64,000 bases of DNA. Source: Andalucia godoyi (taxonomy: Eukaryota; Discoba; Jakobea; Jakobida; Andaluciidae). The DNA is taken from contig VRVR01000034.1 in NCBI GenBank assembly GCA_009859145.1, positions 181,358 through 245,357 of the forward strand. The letters run 5' to 3'. The translations under genes were made by a program, and so were the position numbers. The notes under the pieces were generated by a model. It was not told the origin of the DNA and searched no databases. It worked only from the letters and a program-made list of their open reading frames with translations. Of the stretch, positions 28,065-37,309 are shown in pieces; position 1 is the stretch's first letter, and each line of letters begins with the position of its first letter.

Positions 28065-28925
28065 ATGGTTGTGGATTACGAAGGGGTGTTTCGCGGACGA
28101 TGTTCAAACTGCGCTCGGTGTTCGGAGTACCGGCTTGTCGCCGGAGCGACCCAACTTTGCACGTGTGGCCACGGACCGCGCGTCCATCGCATTGGCGATG
28201 CTGACGAGACGAGACCGGCGCCTGGCATGACTCCTACGACAGCTGCGTCTTCGTCTTCTTCTTCTTCTTCTTCTTCTTCGGTTGCCTCTACGTCTGGGTC
28301 TGCATCGCGTTTGGATGCCGAAGCGAATCTTGTCTACGGATCTGTGTTGCAGACTGTTGGAATCCGACCTCGGCAAAAAGGAAACTATATTTTGTCTGCC
28401 AAAGCAGGCAGCCTTGCGAATGTGGTCCGGTTCATGCTGACTCTTTCATTTCTTTTTCTTGTTGGCAGCATCATTATTTATGCCATATTTGGAGATTGCC
28501 AGCACAGGAAGTCGCAATCTCATTGCATTGCATATCTCTCGCCGATGATAATGTTTACCGTGATTTGCACGGTGACGTTCTTTCTCGCATTGAAGATGTC
28601 TGCGAAAATTGACCATAACGAAATCGTGTTTTCAGACTTTGACAGAATTGTCGTGGTCGTCAGGCGAAAGTTTCTCTTCTCCTCGCTTCGCAAAACCGAG
28701 CAATTTGAAATTCCATATTATGATGTATCCGGATTCTGCCTTGATCGAGATCCGACAATCCGAGTCAATGGACAGCCGTTTGGCCACATCTTTTTGGAAG
28801 CTCCTTTGCCTGTCGGAAAGGTACGTATTCTCTCAGCGCTCTATTCAAATGCCATCTCTGTCCATTCCGATCTCCATCGTTTCCTCGAAGCCCGAAAGCC
28901 CGAGTCTGCAGATCTCGTCCTTTAG
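28065..28925 (+). CDS. Cys-rich, two-TM membrane protein, unidentified
   Basis: ATG at 28065; read straight through it gives 286 residues. The N-terminus has a compact zinc-ribbon-like motif, CSNCARC with CTCGHGPRVH about 12 residues later (ligand pattern CxxCxxC...CxCG...H). I recall such short motifs in protists, but they have no assigned function. A 14-residue serine run (TCT/TTC repeat) follows, then two hydrophobic helices (about 125-145 FMLTLSFLFLVGSIII, 165-187 MIMFTVICTVTFFLAL), then a beta-rich cytosolic-type tail (IVFSDFDRIVVVVRRKF). The 3' end is uncertain: a GTACGT at 28821 can splice in frame to exons ending at TAA 29029-29031, giving 273 or 291 residues. AATAAA at 29172 fits either. 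Confidence 0.7.
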   Translation: MVVDYEGVFRGRCSNCARCSEYRLVAGATQLCTCGHGPRVHRIGDADETRPAPGMTPTTAASSSSSSSSSSSVASTSGSASRLDAEANLVYGSVLQTVGIRPRQKGNYILSAKAGSLANVVRFMLTLSFLFLVGSIIIYAIFGDCQHRKSQSHCIAYLSPMIMFTVICTVTFFLALKMSAKIDHNEIVFSDFDRIVVVVRRKFLFSSLRKTEQFEIPYYDVSGFCLDRDPTIRVNGQPFGHIFLEAPLPVGKVRILSALYSNAISVHSDLHRFLEARKPESADLVL

Positions 28926-29365
28926 ATGCGATTCACGCCGTATCACCCCCAAATGTACCTTGCAGATCCGCATTTTGCGGCGGGACGGCGCTTTCCTGCT
29001 GCGTACGGCGGACCAGACCATTAAGTTGTAATTCTTCCCCTCCTGGTGTGCCCCGTTGACTATTCCTTGTGCAGCGCCGGCCTCCACAACCGTCGGTACT
29101 GCTGCTGCCTGCTGGGTGATGGTTGGAGTGCGGTGCACGAACGCCAGAATCCTTTCGGCACCAGAGTCGACAATAAATAAAGGAACACCCCCAGGGGCGC
29201 AGGCGTGTCCCCCCCCCTGAGGACAAAACATCGTTCCCCACGCAAGCGCTTGACTGGACTGCTCACACAAGAGATGTCCAATTCCTTCACCGCTGCCGAA
29301 ACTGTCGCGAATCGCTGTGAAATGATTGATGAGTACTGAACGGATTGCCGTTCCGGGCTACGCAT
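28845..29365 (-). CDS. Possible small spliced gene on the opposite strand
   Basis: From ATG 29365, a 33-codon exon (to 29267) can be joined in phase across a 50-bp candidate intron (29217-29266; GTGAGC donor, TCCTCAG acceptor) to a second exon open to 28845. The result is about 156 residues. The joined part around GGVPLFIVDSGAERILAFVH has ordinary protein character. Against it: the intron is much shorter than others here, the exon begins with a run of eight G, and it overlaps the end of the plus-strand gene and its poly(A) signal. Low confidence. Confidence 0.2.
29172..29181 (+). terminator. Overlapping AATAAA signals
   Basis: Two overlapping AATAAA hexamers (29172 and 29176), 250 bp after the unspliced stop and 140 bp after the spliced stop of the Cys-rich membrane protein. 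The rest of the gap up to 29818 holds pyrimidine-rich sequence and the promoter of the carboxypeptidase gene. Confidence 0.5.
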
Positions 29366-29818
29366 CCATAGTCCAAGAGATTTCAGGTCTGCTCGTGCGT
29401 CCGGCTCTCCGTCCAATCAAAGAGTCGCTCCAGACAACCGATATCTGTTGTAAGCTCAACCAACCCCAAACTTGGCAGAAGACCGACCTTTCCTTCTCTT
29501 TCAACAATCACGGTAAAAATCTCGTTTGCGTACCCTTTTGCAACGCCAATCATCTTTCCAATTTGTTTTTAGTATACGTACATACATTGTCGAGCTTCCT
29601 CTGAGGCGACAACTCGCGGTATCCACGTGGATCTGAGCCTACATCCACGCTTTATTTATCGGCGGTCTGCCGACATTTACTCTCACTTCTTTCCCACCCC
29701 CTCCCTTCTTTCCCTTCCTTCCAACACATTCTCAGCTATACTCCTCTTCTTCTTCCTCCTCCTCCTCCGATTTACATGTATGTACTGCAAGTTGTTTGTT
29801 TCTTGATGCAACTCCATA

Positions 29819-32800
29819 ATGTCAGCTTTTGATTTCGTTACCGGTGCGCCGATTCCGAGACCACCGCGAACTGGTGTCCATTTAGTATTTATCAATCCCC
29901 CGCCTTCTCATAATAATGTCCCTCCAAGAGAGCATGAGCCGTTATATGCTGCCAACATGAGACCGCCCATGAGCACAGTACTTTCGCACTCGGCAACGTC
30001 AGTGGTTCCGCTGTCTTCGCTTGGAATGGCTGGAAATTCAAGTATGCAGGATCTCAATGCTGCAAAAGCAGGGCTGTACCATTCGCGCTCGACAAGCTCC
30101 CTTTCTTCGTTTGTGGCAGGTTCCCAAAACGCCACGGCGACATCGTCATCATCCCACGGAGCGAATTCTGCCGCCGCCGCGGCAGTGAATCAGAGCTCCA
30201 AAGCCCGAGAAATTTCATTCACAGGCGATATGGTGTTTGAGGTTCCCAGTGGGCCGCAAGTTGTGCAGCCCGGTTACTCCTACTATGCTTCACGGCTGAC
30301 ACCGTTTTACTCCCCGATGGATCTGCAAGACCGGACGCTGATTTTTGAGTCCCGATTCGAATCTGGGAACCTTATGCGCGCAGTCAAGGTCTCTCCTTTG
30401 GAATACAATCTGGAGATGCGGCCAGATTATGGTACCGTGAACTGCACACAGTGGTTTTACTTTTGTGTGCGAAATACAACTGCCGGAATGCGAGTCCGGA
30501 TGAATATCATCAATTTTCAGAAGCGTGCATCCCTCTTCACTCAAGGACAGCGGGTTTTGGTGTATTCCGATGCAGAGGCTGCGAAAAAGGGGTATGGATG
30601 GCACCGGGCCGGTGAGAACATATCTTATTTTCAGACTCCGGGCACAAAACGGTCGGACCAGAAACAAACGCTGTCTTTCACATATGTGTTTCAACACTCA
30701 CAGGACGTTGTCTACTTTGCATTTTCGTATCCCTACACGTATACCGATCTGCAGACGTTTCTGGACAAGCTCGAGCAGTTTCGATTTGTTCGAAGGAAAA
30801 TTTTGTGCAAAACCATTGCGGGAAACAACGTCGACGTGCTTACCATTTCATCGTTTGAGGATCGAAATATGAACGAGAAGAAGGGCGTCGTCATCACTGC
30901 CCGTGTTCATCCAGGGGAGACAATATCCAGTTTCATGGCACACGGAATGATTCAGTATCTCATATCGTCGGATCCAGTTGCCAAGTCCTTGCGTTCTTTG
31001 TATGTTTTCAAGATTGTTCCCATGCTGAACCCCGATGGGGTTGTGTGCGGAAACACTCGGTGCAACATTCTAGGATATGATCTCAACAGACAGTATTCTC
31101 AGCCGCGAAAGCGGCTGGCCACTACGTGTCCGACTGTTGCTGCTCTCAAGGACTTGATTGCTCAGTTTCAGACAGAGCGTGAAGTGGTCATGTACTGCGA
31201 TTTGCATGGTCATTCCCGCAAGCTCAATACGTTCATTTACGGATGCGACAATGATCCAAACTCGTCCATTCATTTCCACGAGCGAGTTTTCCCTCGAATT
31301 TTGGCAGATGTCAGCGACCTATTTTCATTTGAATCTTCTTCTTTTGTTGTGCAAAAATCAAAAGAGTCGTGCGCACGTGTTGTGATTCGGAGGAAACGCC
31401 ATATCGTAGCGTCTTACACTCTAGAAGGTTCTCTTTGTGGTTCGTCGCAGGGAGCCTGTGCCAATTGCCATTATTCGGTGAGCGAAATGGTTCGTTCTGG
31501 TCGCGACTTTTGCCGCGCGTTGTACATATTTGCAAGTCCAGAGAAGCGAGCGGAGTATCTACAGAGAGTGAAGGAGGACATTGCTGCAAATCCAAGTTTG
31601 AACTTGACAGATGCCATCGGATCTGATGACGATGAGGAGCCGCCTCCACCACCTTCTGCCGAAAAGGAGTCTGGAACGAAGCCGACCCTTTTGGATGCAA
31701 ACAAGAAGTCAAAAGCAAAGGAAAAGCCCAAGAAGAAGCGCACATCATCCTTCAACTTGGCACCGCAGTCTCCAGTTTCTTCTTCTTCTTTCTCAGCTTT
31801 TCCTCCTCTCGCGTCCATTGCACCCGTTCCTCCTGCCGTGGCGGAAGAGGCTCCGCTGGTCTCATCACCTCTCCCGACTTTACTGTCTCCAACGGGAGCG
31901 GATTCTCGGATGGACGCCAAATCTGAGGCATCCGAGGACCAAGAGGGAGGTGCAACGGAGTCGGAGTCGGAGTCTGCGGAACTTCCGGTCGAGTCCGAGT
32001 CTAATTCAGGTGCTGCGGATCGCATGTATCTTGACGATGGTGGCGCTGATGCAGATTCCGAGTCAGATGAGCAGGGTATGCAGCGGCAGCAGTCCGATGG
32101 TACTCTGCACGCTGAGGATTTCGACGAAGAAGTAGAGAACGACTTGTTGTCTGCCGAAGATGTTCGTGAAGGCGATGTTGTTGCGGATGCGAATGATGAG
32201 TGGTATGCTGAGGATCAAGCTGTCCTTGCAATTGGACCAATTGCAGGTGACGAGGAAGCATTGCCGTCTCGTGCCTCGTTGGATGAGGCGTTTCTCGAAG
32301 AAATGAGTGCTGCATCCATGTCTGTGGATGTCGAAGGACCCGATTCGATGATTGCTGCAAGTCCTCTGTCCAGCGCTGCTGCAATTCCGACTCGATCGAC
32401 GCAGTGGCACACCTCTAGATTGCATGAGACTGGGCCCCTTCCGATGCAAGATGTTCGAAAGCGCACAAGTTTAGCGTTGCCAAGATCGATGGGATTTTCC
32501 GTACCAAAGCCACCGCCACTTGCACTCCCCGGCCAACATCATAATGCGTCATTACCGAACTCTCCGGGAGGCGCTCAGGCGAACTCGGGAGCACTGACAG
32601 CGGAACCGTCTCCATTTTCTTTCGCTTCTCAGTCACCAACCGCGAGCCCCGTTGTTCCAACTGCCATTCCGGCAACCATTCCGGCTTCGACATCGCACAA
32701 TCATCTTGTGTCGTTATCCAGTTTGGTGACGAGTCCCAGCGGAGTGGTGGTCGGATCTTCGATCAAATCACCGTCGAAATCATCGGTCTCTCCTATAAGT

Positions 32801-34021
32801 CCCATCATGTTAACTGGTTTCGGATCCAAGACTGCGCTTCCCGGGACCTCCGGAAATCGCGAGCCTATAGCACCTGGTCCGTTTTCGTCGATTTCTCCGC
32901 ATTCGTTGCCACCAAACGCCTCGGAATCAAACCTCTCCAGTTCCCCTCTTCCTATTCCAGTTCCAGCGCTAGATCCAGCCAAGATCAGCTTGATTTCTGC
33001 GTGGTTGCAGGAATCGAATATGCTTGATGGGTTGTCTCCTCGATTGTCCGACGGATGCAACAATGGACCGTCGATGCAGACCGGCAGCTTAAATAGCAAA
33101 TCACAGTCTCTTCACCGAAAATCGTTGCCTGCCGTGGGATCGGCAACGGCATCCACCCCGTCGACTGTTGCTGGTGCTGTTACTCCTTCTTCTACCGGGA
33201 CTCCCTCCAATTTGACTGCTCAACTTGCATTTCGTTCTTTCCAGTCTGCGATTCCCGGCTCGTTTGCGTCATCTGGTCCGAAGTCCTCTCGACCCCATCT
33301 TCGCCCTCGAGTGCATCCGACCGCAATTCCGCTTGATGCTCGCGATCCGCGGCTCGCACAGGCCGAGTCGTCCTTTGTCCGGACGTTCTTTTCACGAGAA
33401 ACAACGGAACATGGAGATCCAAAAGCACTCAAACGATCCGCGTCAAAGCCAGTCCAGAAGAAGTCCAGCGGCCTAGTTACTGGCAGTTCCATTCTTCCGC
33501 CTGCCAACTCGGTTCCGAACCCGTCTGCGTTTCCGAGTACGCCAGCTGCAACCACGCCACCGGTCGCGCCGTCCGCGTATGCAGCTTATCCAAGACCGCA
33601 TACCTCGAATTCAACCCAGATGGCTACGCGTCCTTTTCGACTATCCGCAGACGAAACCCTGTCGACTGCTACGGGTACCGCAGCCGCAAAGGAGCCATCC
33701 TTCCTAGTTTCAAAGCCCCCTGTCTCGACATTGCTGTCTTACACCGCAAAGCCGTCTCCAAGTTGTCTTGGGCCGTCGTTTGGAGTCACGTCCACCGCCG
33801 GCGTCGTGGCAGTGTCGCCCGTCTCCATAGCAGCGTTAATGTCCGTCGCAGCATCTGGACCAACGTCCGCATCCGGACCCGGGACCGGGTCAGGTGGACC
33901 GGTTCTCCTGGCCGCGCCTTCTCAGCTTTCCGAATCTTCAATCAGCAGAGTCCAAGCTATCCGAATGGTCCGCGCAACGAAACAGTCTCGCTCCCCTCCG
34001 CAGCCTCGTCCCAAATCATAA
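29819..34021 (+). CDS. Cytosolic carboxypeptidase (CCP/AGBL, M14D family)
   Basis: Intronless 1400-residue protein. Family members remove glutamates from polyglutamylated tubulin or C-terminal tyrosine/glutamate residues, tuning ciliary and cytoplasmic microtubules. The CCP-specific N-terminal domain spans about 165-340 (LIFESRFESGNLMRAVKV, WFYFCVRNTTAGM). The catalytic domain follows, with zinc ligands His and Glu in ARVHPGETISSF (near 363), substrate Asn-Arg in GYDLNRQY, zinc His in CDLHGHSRKL (near 461) and the general-base Glu in ASYTLEGSLCG (near 533). Residues about 610-1400 form an exceptionally long Ser/Pro/Ala-rich tail, first acidic and then basic, with no domain. The start at 29819 is followed by a disordered leader, so the true start could be a later Met. 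Which CCP subtype it is cannot be set by eye. Confidence 0.93.
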   Translation: MSAFDFVTGAPIPRPPRTGVHLVFINPPPSHNNVPPREHEPLYAANMRPPMSTVLSHSATSVVPLSSLGMAGNSSMQDLNAAKAGLYHSRSTSSLSSFVAGSQNATATSSSSHGANSAAAAAVNQSSKAREISFTGDMVFEVPSGPQVVQPGYSYYASRLTPFYSPMDLQDRTLIFESRFESGNLMRAVKVSPLEYNLEMRPDYGTVNCTQWFYFCVRNTTAGMRVRMNIINFQKRASLFTQGQRVLVYSDAEAAKKGYGWHRAGENISYFQTPGTKRSDQKQTLSFTYVFQHSQDVVYFAFSYPYTYTDLQTFLDKLEQFRFVRRKILCKTIAGNNVDVLTISSFEDRNMNEKKGVVITARVHPGETISSFMAHGMIQYLISSDPVAKSLRSLYVFKIVPMLNPDGVVCGNTRCNILGYDLNRQYSQPRKRLATTCPTVAALKDLIAQFQTEREVVMYCDLHGHSRKLNTFIYGCDNDPNSSIHFHERVFPRILADVSDLFSFESSSFVVQKSKESCARVVIRRKRHIVASYTLEGSLCGSSQGACANCHYSVSEMVRSGRDFCRALYIFASPEKRAEYLQRVKEDIAANPSLNLTDAIGSDDDEEPPPPPSAEKESGTKPTLLDANKKSKAKEKPKKKRTSSFNLAPQSPVSSSSFSAFPPLASIAPVPPAVAEEAPLVSSPLPTLLSPTGADSRMDAKSEASEDQEGGATESESESAELPVESESNSGAADRMYLDDGGADADSESDEQGMQRQQSDGTLHAEDFDEEVENDLLSAEDVREGDVVADANDEWYAEDQAVLAIGPIAGDEEALPSRASLDEAFLEEMSAASMSVDVEGPDSMIAASPLSSAAAIPTRSTQWHTSRLHETGPLPMQDVRKRTSLALPRSMGFSVPKPPPLALPGQHHNASLPNSPGGAQANSGALTAEPSPFSFASQSPTASPVVPTAIPATIPASTSHNHLVSLSSLVTSPSGVVVGSSIKSPSKSSVSPISPIMLTGFGSKTALPGTSGNREPIAPGPFSSISPHSLPPNASESNLSSSPLPIPVPALDPAKISLISAWLQESNMLDGLSPRLSDGCNNGPSMQTGSLNSKSQSLHRKSLPAVGSATASTPSTVAGAVTPSSTGTPSNLTAQLAFRSFQSAIPGSFASSGPKSSRPHLRPRVHPTAIPLDARDPRLAQAESSFVRTFFSRETTEHGDPKALKRSASKPVQKKSSGLVTGSSILPPANSVPNPSAFPSTPAATTPPVAPSAYAAYPRPHTSNSTQMATRPFRLSADETLSTATGTAAAKEPSFLVSKPPVSTLLSYTAKPSPSCLGPSFGVTSTAGVVAVSPVSIAALMSVAASGPTSASGPGTGSGGPVLLAAPSQLSESSISRVQAIRMVRATKQSRSPPQPRPKS

Positions 34022-34325
34022 ACTCACCACCATACCCGCCATCCTTTCAACATTCTTCCATCTTTCTGCTGTAGTCATGACGCGCCATGATTCCCCGCCT
34101 TCCCACCCAAACTCGCCTTGGTTTTGGAAGGAAACCACTCTGCTTTCTTGCCTTTGATTTTGCTCTTTAAAAACCCATCCTTTTGCTTTTTGTGTTTTCG
34201 TATTTTATTTATTTTACTTTTCTTTCGGTTTTTCTAATATTAAAAAACTAAATTTTATTTTACTGTTGTGCAGTAATCGTCGTAGTACTCTTTTATTGTT
34301 ATTGTTATTATTGTTATTAATAATA

Positions 34326-35129
34326 ATGTTTGAAGCCAAGTTGCCGCAAGCATCGCTTTTGCGCAAGATTCTGGATGCGATCAAGGATCTGGTGCAAGAT
34401 GCAAACTTTGACTGCACGTCGACGGGGATCACATTACAAGCGATGGATTCTTCTCATGTTTCACTTGTTTATCTGCAGCTTCGAAACGATGGATTTGAGC
34501 AGTTTCGAGCGGACCGGACTCTGTCGCTTGGGATGAATCTTGCGTCTTTGGGCAAGATACTGAAGTGTGCGTCGAACGACGATTCTGTTACGATCTCGAC
34601 GGAGGACGATGGGGACTCTGTAAGCTTCAAGTTTGAGTCGGAGGACAAGGACCGTGTTTCGATGTTTACGCTGAAGCTGATCGACATTGACTCAGAGCAT
34701 TTGGGAATCCCGGACCAGGAGTACCATGCGACGGTGAAGCTTCCTTCGAGCGAGTTTCAGCGCATTTGCCGAGACTTGTCTACGATGGGAGACACGCTGT
34801 CGATCGCAGTCACCAAGGAGGGCGTCAAGTTTGAGGTGCAGGGTGACGAGAACACCGGAGGCTCGATCATGGTCAGACAGTCTGCGTCGGTCGACAAGCC
34901 GGACGAGGCAGTTTCCATCACTCTGGAACACAACGTCACCCTTTCCTTTGCGTTGCGGTACTTGAACTCGTTTGCAAAGGCGACGGGTCTCTCCCCACAG
35001 GTCTCCCTGTCGCTCACAAAGGATGTCCCGCTCGTCGTCGAATACAAGATTGCGGAAATCGGATACTTGCGTTTCTTCCTCGCTCCCAAGATCGACGAGG
35101 ATGCCGTCGAAGAGGAAAACGACGCGTAA
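34326..35129 (+). CDS. PCNA: Proliferating cell nuclear antigen (sliding clamp)
   Basis: Intronless 267-residue clamp; the ring trimer tethers DNA polymerases and repair factors in the nucleus. It starts [20 protein letters not shown], the classic first strand and helix. The DNA-facing and interdomain features are all in place: [20 protein letters not shown], the interdomain loop [15 protein letters not shown] that forms part of the PIP-box pocket, and the C-terminal strand with [11 protein letters not shown] 34326 is chosen because the upstream in-frame codons come from a TTATTG repeat. It is tail-to-tail with MCMBP, another replication gene. Confidence 0.98.
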   Translation: MFEAKLPQASLLRKILDAIKDLVQDANFDCTSTGITLQAMDSSHVSLVYLQLRNDGFEQFRADRTLSLGMNLASLGKILKCASNDDSVTISTEDDGDSVSFKFESEDKDRVSMFTLKLIDIDSEHLGIPDQEYHATVKLPSSEFQRICRDLSTMGDTLSIAVTKEGVKFEVQGDENTGGSIMVRQSASVDKPDEAVSITLEHNVTLSFALRYLNSFAKATGLSPQVSLSLTKDVPLVVEYKIAEIGYLRFFLAPKIDEDAVEEENDA

Positions 35130-35237
35130 ATGGGCTCTCTTCTGTTCCCCGCGTCACAGGAATGAATACACACATACATGTCCTCAAACACGTTCTTTCG
35201 TCGTCTGTCCTTATTGTCACTTCTATATGTGATCATC

Positions 35238-35243
35238 TTTATT
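35238..35243 (-). terminator. Poly(A) signal AATAAA (minus strand)
   Basis: TTTATT on the plus strand reads AATAAA on the minus strand, 112 bp after the MCMBP stop and within about 115 bp of the convergent PCNA stop. Confidence 0.45.
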
Positions 35244-35354
35244 AAGGAACACACGCAACCCAAACAACCAACTTGCCGAAAGAAAAGAAAAAAACAACAA
35301 CTACAATACAGCATACTGAAACGAATGCACGAATGCGCCAATGAACGAGACACT

Positions 35355-36989
35355 CTACAGACCCTGCCGAGCCCAGATTGCGTCCTGGATGGCCATAATT
35401 CGGTGGAAGATTTCGACGGAAACCACGCTGTTGCCAAATGACAGAGCTGCGAGATGCGAGAGAACCAGGACGCGGTGCAGATCATCTTCGGTGACTTTGG
35501 ACCGTCCGTTTGCATCCATCTTTTGCGTTCGATGACGCAAGAACCATGCCTCAACTTCCTTTGGCACGGCATCGTCGATTGAGGTCTCCTGCGCGCGCTG
35601 TTGGGAGATCCACGAAGCACAGGCCAGCGCCTGGTCAATAGGCCATTCTTGGCCAAACCCGGGACTTGCTGCCATGGTCTGCAGCGGCAGCGAAACATCC
35701 ACTGCTTCGCGCTGCAGCAGTGTCGACGGCTCCTTTGTCAGGATGCAAACGGGGGCGTCAACGGGATTTTCGAGCTCAAACATTGAAAAATCCAGAATAA
35801 CCTTTTGCCACTGTGCAACGTGTCGCAAACCTTTTAGATTTCGCAAGCCCTTTTCATCCAACCGACCAGGCTCCAGCCGAGTCTCGTCGATCAAGACTCG
35901 AGTCGATGACGGCACCATGAGGGCACTGTCGAGAAGAATGTTGCGATCATGGTCCTTCAGCGGAACTAGCGAACTTCTGTTTAGAGAATCGACATCGCAG
36001 CTTACGTTAAGCACAAACGGACACACCTGTTCCGTGAAAACCTTGAGTGCGTGCGCAATTTCAAGGGACACGCGGGACAAGTGAAGCGTCATCTTCCCCA
36101 CCGGGGCTTCTCCTGAGCGAGCGCGAACTCGTGTGAAAAGGTAGAGCAAATACACTTCCGCCGCAAGATCGTCGCCCTCGAAAATTCGAACCAGCTTGTC
36201 AAGGAGCATCTTGCGAATCACCGGTGCGTCGTGCGACAGTCCCATTTCTGCTGGGCTTGGCAGATGTAGCGTTGGGGTCACGGTTGACATGTGAACCGCG
36301 TGCAGCACAAACGACTGGAGACTCGGAGAGTCCACATCCACGCTGAGAATGCCAACGACCGACACATAGTCGCCGAGCTTGGGATTGTCACTTGCATGGT
36401 ACAATTTCACAACAAGCCGATCCACGGCTGTGGAAGCTGTCGACAGCGCCGGTTTTGCGCGTTTCCCTCCCTTTTCAACCACAGCTTCCGTGTCCTCGCT
36501 GCAACCGCTCCACCCCCTCCTGTTCATGCAATCCATCAATTTCGCAGAATTATACTCGAACTTCGACGAGTTCGTCTTCAACAATGGGTACAGATACGCG
36601 GACCGTGAGCCCGGGACAATCACAGAGACAACGCGTCGTTCCGCACAACACGAAGGATCGAACTGCAGCGATTCCACAATCTCCTCCGCAAAGCTCTCGC
36701 GATACTTGCTCACCAGCAATCGCCCGGAGGTCTTGGACATCGCCGCTCCAAGATAGTACTCTGGATCCTGCATGTCCTGCACAAGACCGCAAAAGTGGAC
36801 TAGCTTTCCGCACATCTCTTGCGTGGCAGGTTCAATGTGGATCGACGGAAACACATGCTCAGTAACAAGCCGCGAAAACACAGACGGGATTTCAAAGTCA
36901 GACGCAACAGTCTGACCGGACGCTAGGTGCGGAACAATCACAGAATCAATGTATCCAAGCGGATCCTGGATGATCGGGGCGCCTGACAT
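35355..36989 (-). CDS. MCMBP: MCM-binding protein (MCMBP/ETG1)
   Basis: Intronless 544-residue protein. MCMBP binds MCM2-7 subunits (replacing MCM2), helps to assemble and store the helicase, and unloads it after replication. The family N-terminal block is clear: LVHFCGLVQDMQDPEYYLGAA. Also seen: the central PKLGDYVSVVGILSVD (OB-like region), the helicase-like core with HLPSPAE and EVYLLYLFTRV, the SRVSLEIAHALKVFTEQV region, and the C-terminal segment with VSLPLQTM, HRVLVLSHLAALSFG and a lid helix. Length matches animal and plant homologues. It is adjacent and tail-to-tail to PCNA. Confidence 0.93.
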   Translation of the reverse strand: MSGAPIIQDPLGYIDSVIVPHLASGQTVASDFEIPSVFSRLVTEHVFPSIHIEPATQEMCGKLVHFCGLVQDMQDPEYYLGAAMSKTSGRLLVSKYRESFAEEIVESLQFDPSCCAERRVVSVIVPGSRSAYLYPLLKTNSSKFEYNSAKLMDCMNRRGWSGCSEDTEAVVEKGGKRAKPALSTASTAVDRLVVKLYHASDNPKLGDYVSVVGILSVDVDSPSLQSFVLHAVHMSTVTPTLHLPSPAEMGLSHDAPVIRKMLLDKLVRIFEGDDLAAEVYLLYLFTRVRARSGEAPVGKMTLHLSRVSLEIAHALKVFTEQVCPFVLNVSCDVDSLNRSSLVPLKDHDRNILLDSALMVPSSTRVLIDETRLEPGRLDEKGLRNLKGLRHVAQWQKVILDFSMFELENPVDAPVCILTKEPSTLLQREAVDVSLPLQTMAASPGFGQEWPIDQALACASWISQQRAQETSIDDAVPKEVEAWFLRHRTQKMDANGRSKVTEDDLHRVLVLSHLAALSFGNSVVSVEIFHRIMAIQDAIWARQGL

Positions 36990-37309
36990 CTTCTCCTTTC
37001 AATAAAAACGTCGTCGGTGTTTGTTGGACGTTGCTGATCTGCACAAACCCTCTCGAACTGCCAGACAGAGCAGAGAGAAGGATAATAGAGACACACAGAC
37101 TGGGCTAACTGATCTCCCTAGCGACTGCAAACGACGATGATTATGATGATCAGATGATGATGATGCGTTGATGATATGAAAGAGTCTATGAGCGATATCT
37201 CTCTGTTGGAGGAAAAATAAACGAGAATAGATTTTTTACGACAGTCCTAGTCTGAGCAGTGGGCGCATGACGCATCGAAAGGAGACGACTACTACGACGA
37301 CTACGACGA
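36990..37309. promoter_or_regulatory. Spacer upstream of MCMBP
   Basis: The 320 bp hold the MCMBP promoter and the 3' UTR of the minus-strand GRAM-repeat gene. A (GAT)-rich stretch lies at about 37138-37166. Nothing else seen. Confidence 0.4.

Noticed and set aside
34757..35698. 313-codon minus-strand open frame
   Set aside because: Spans PCNA and the end of MCMBP in a wrong frame; both real genes are unambiguous.
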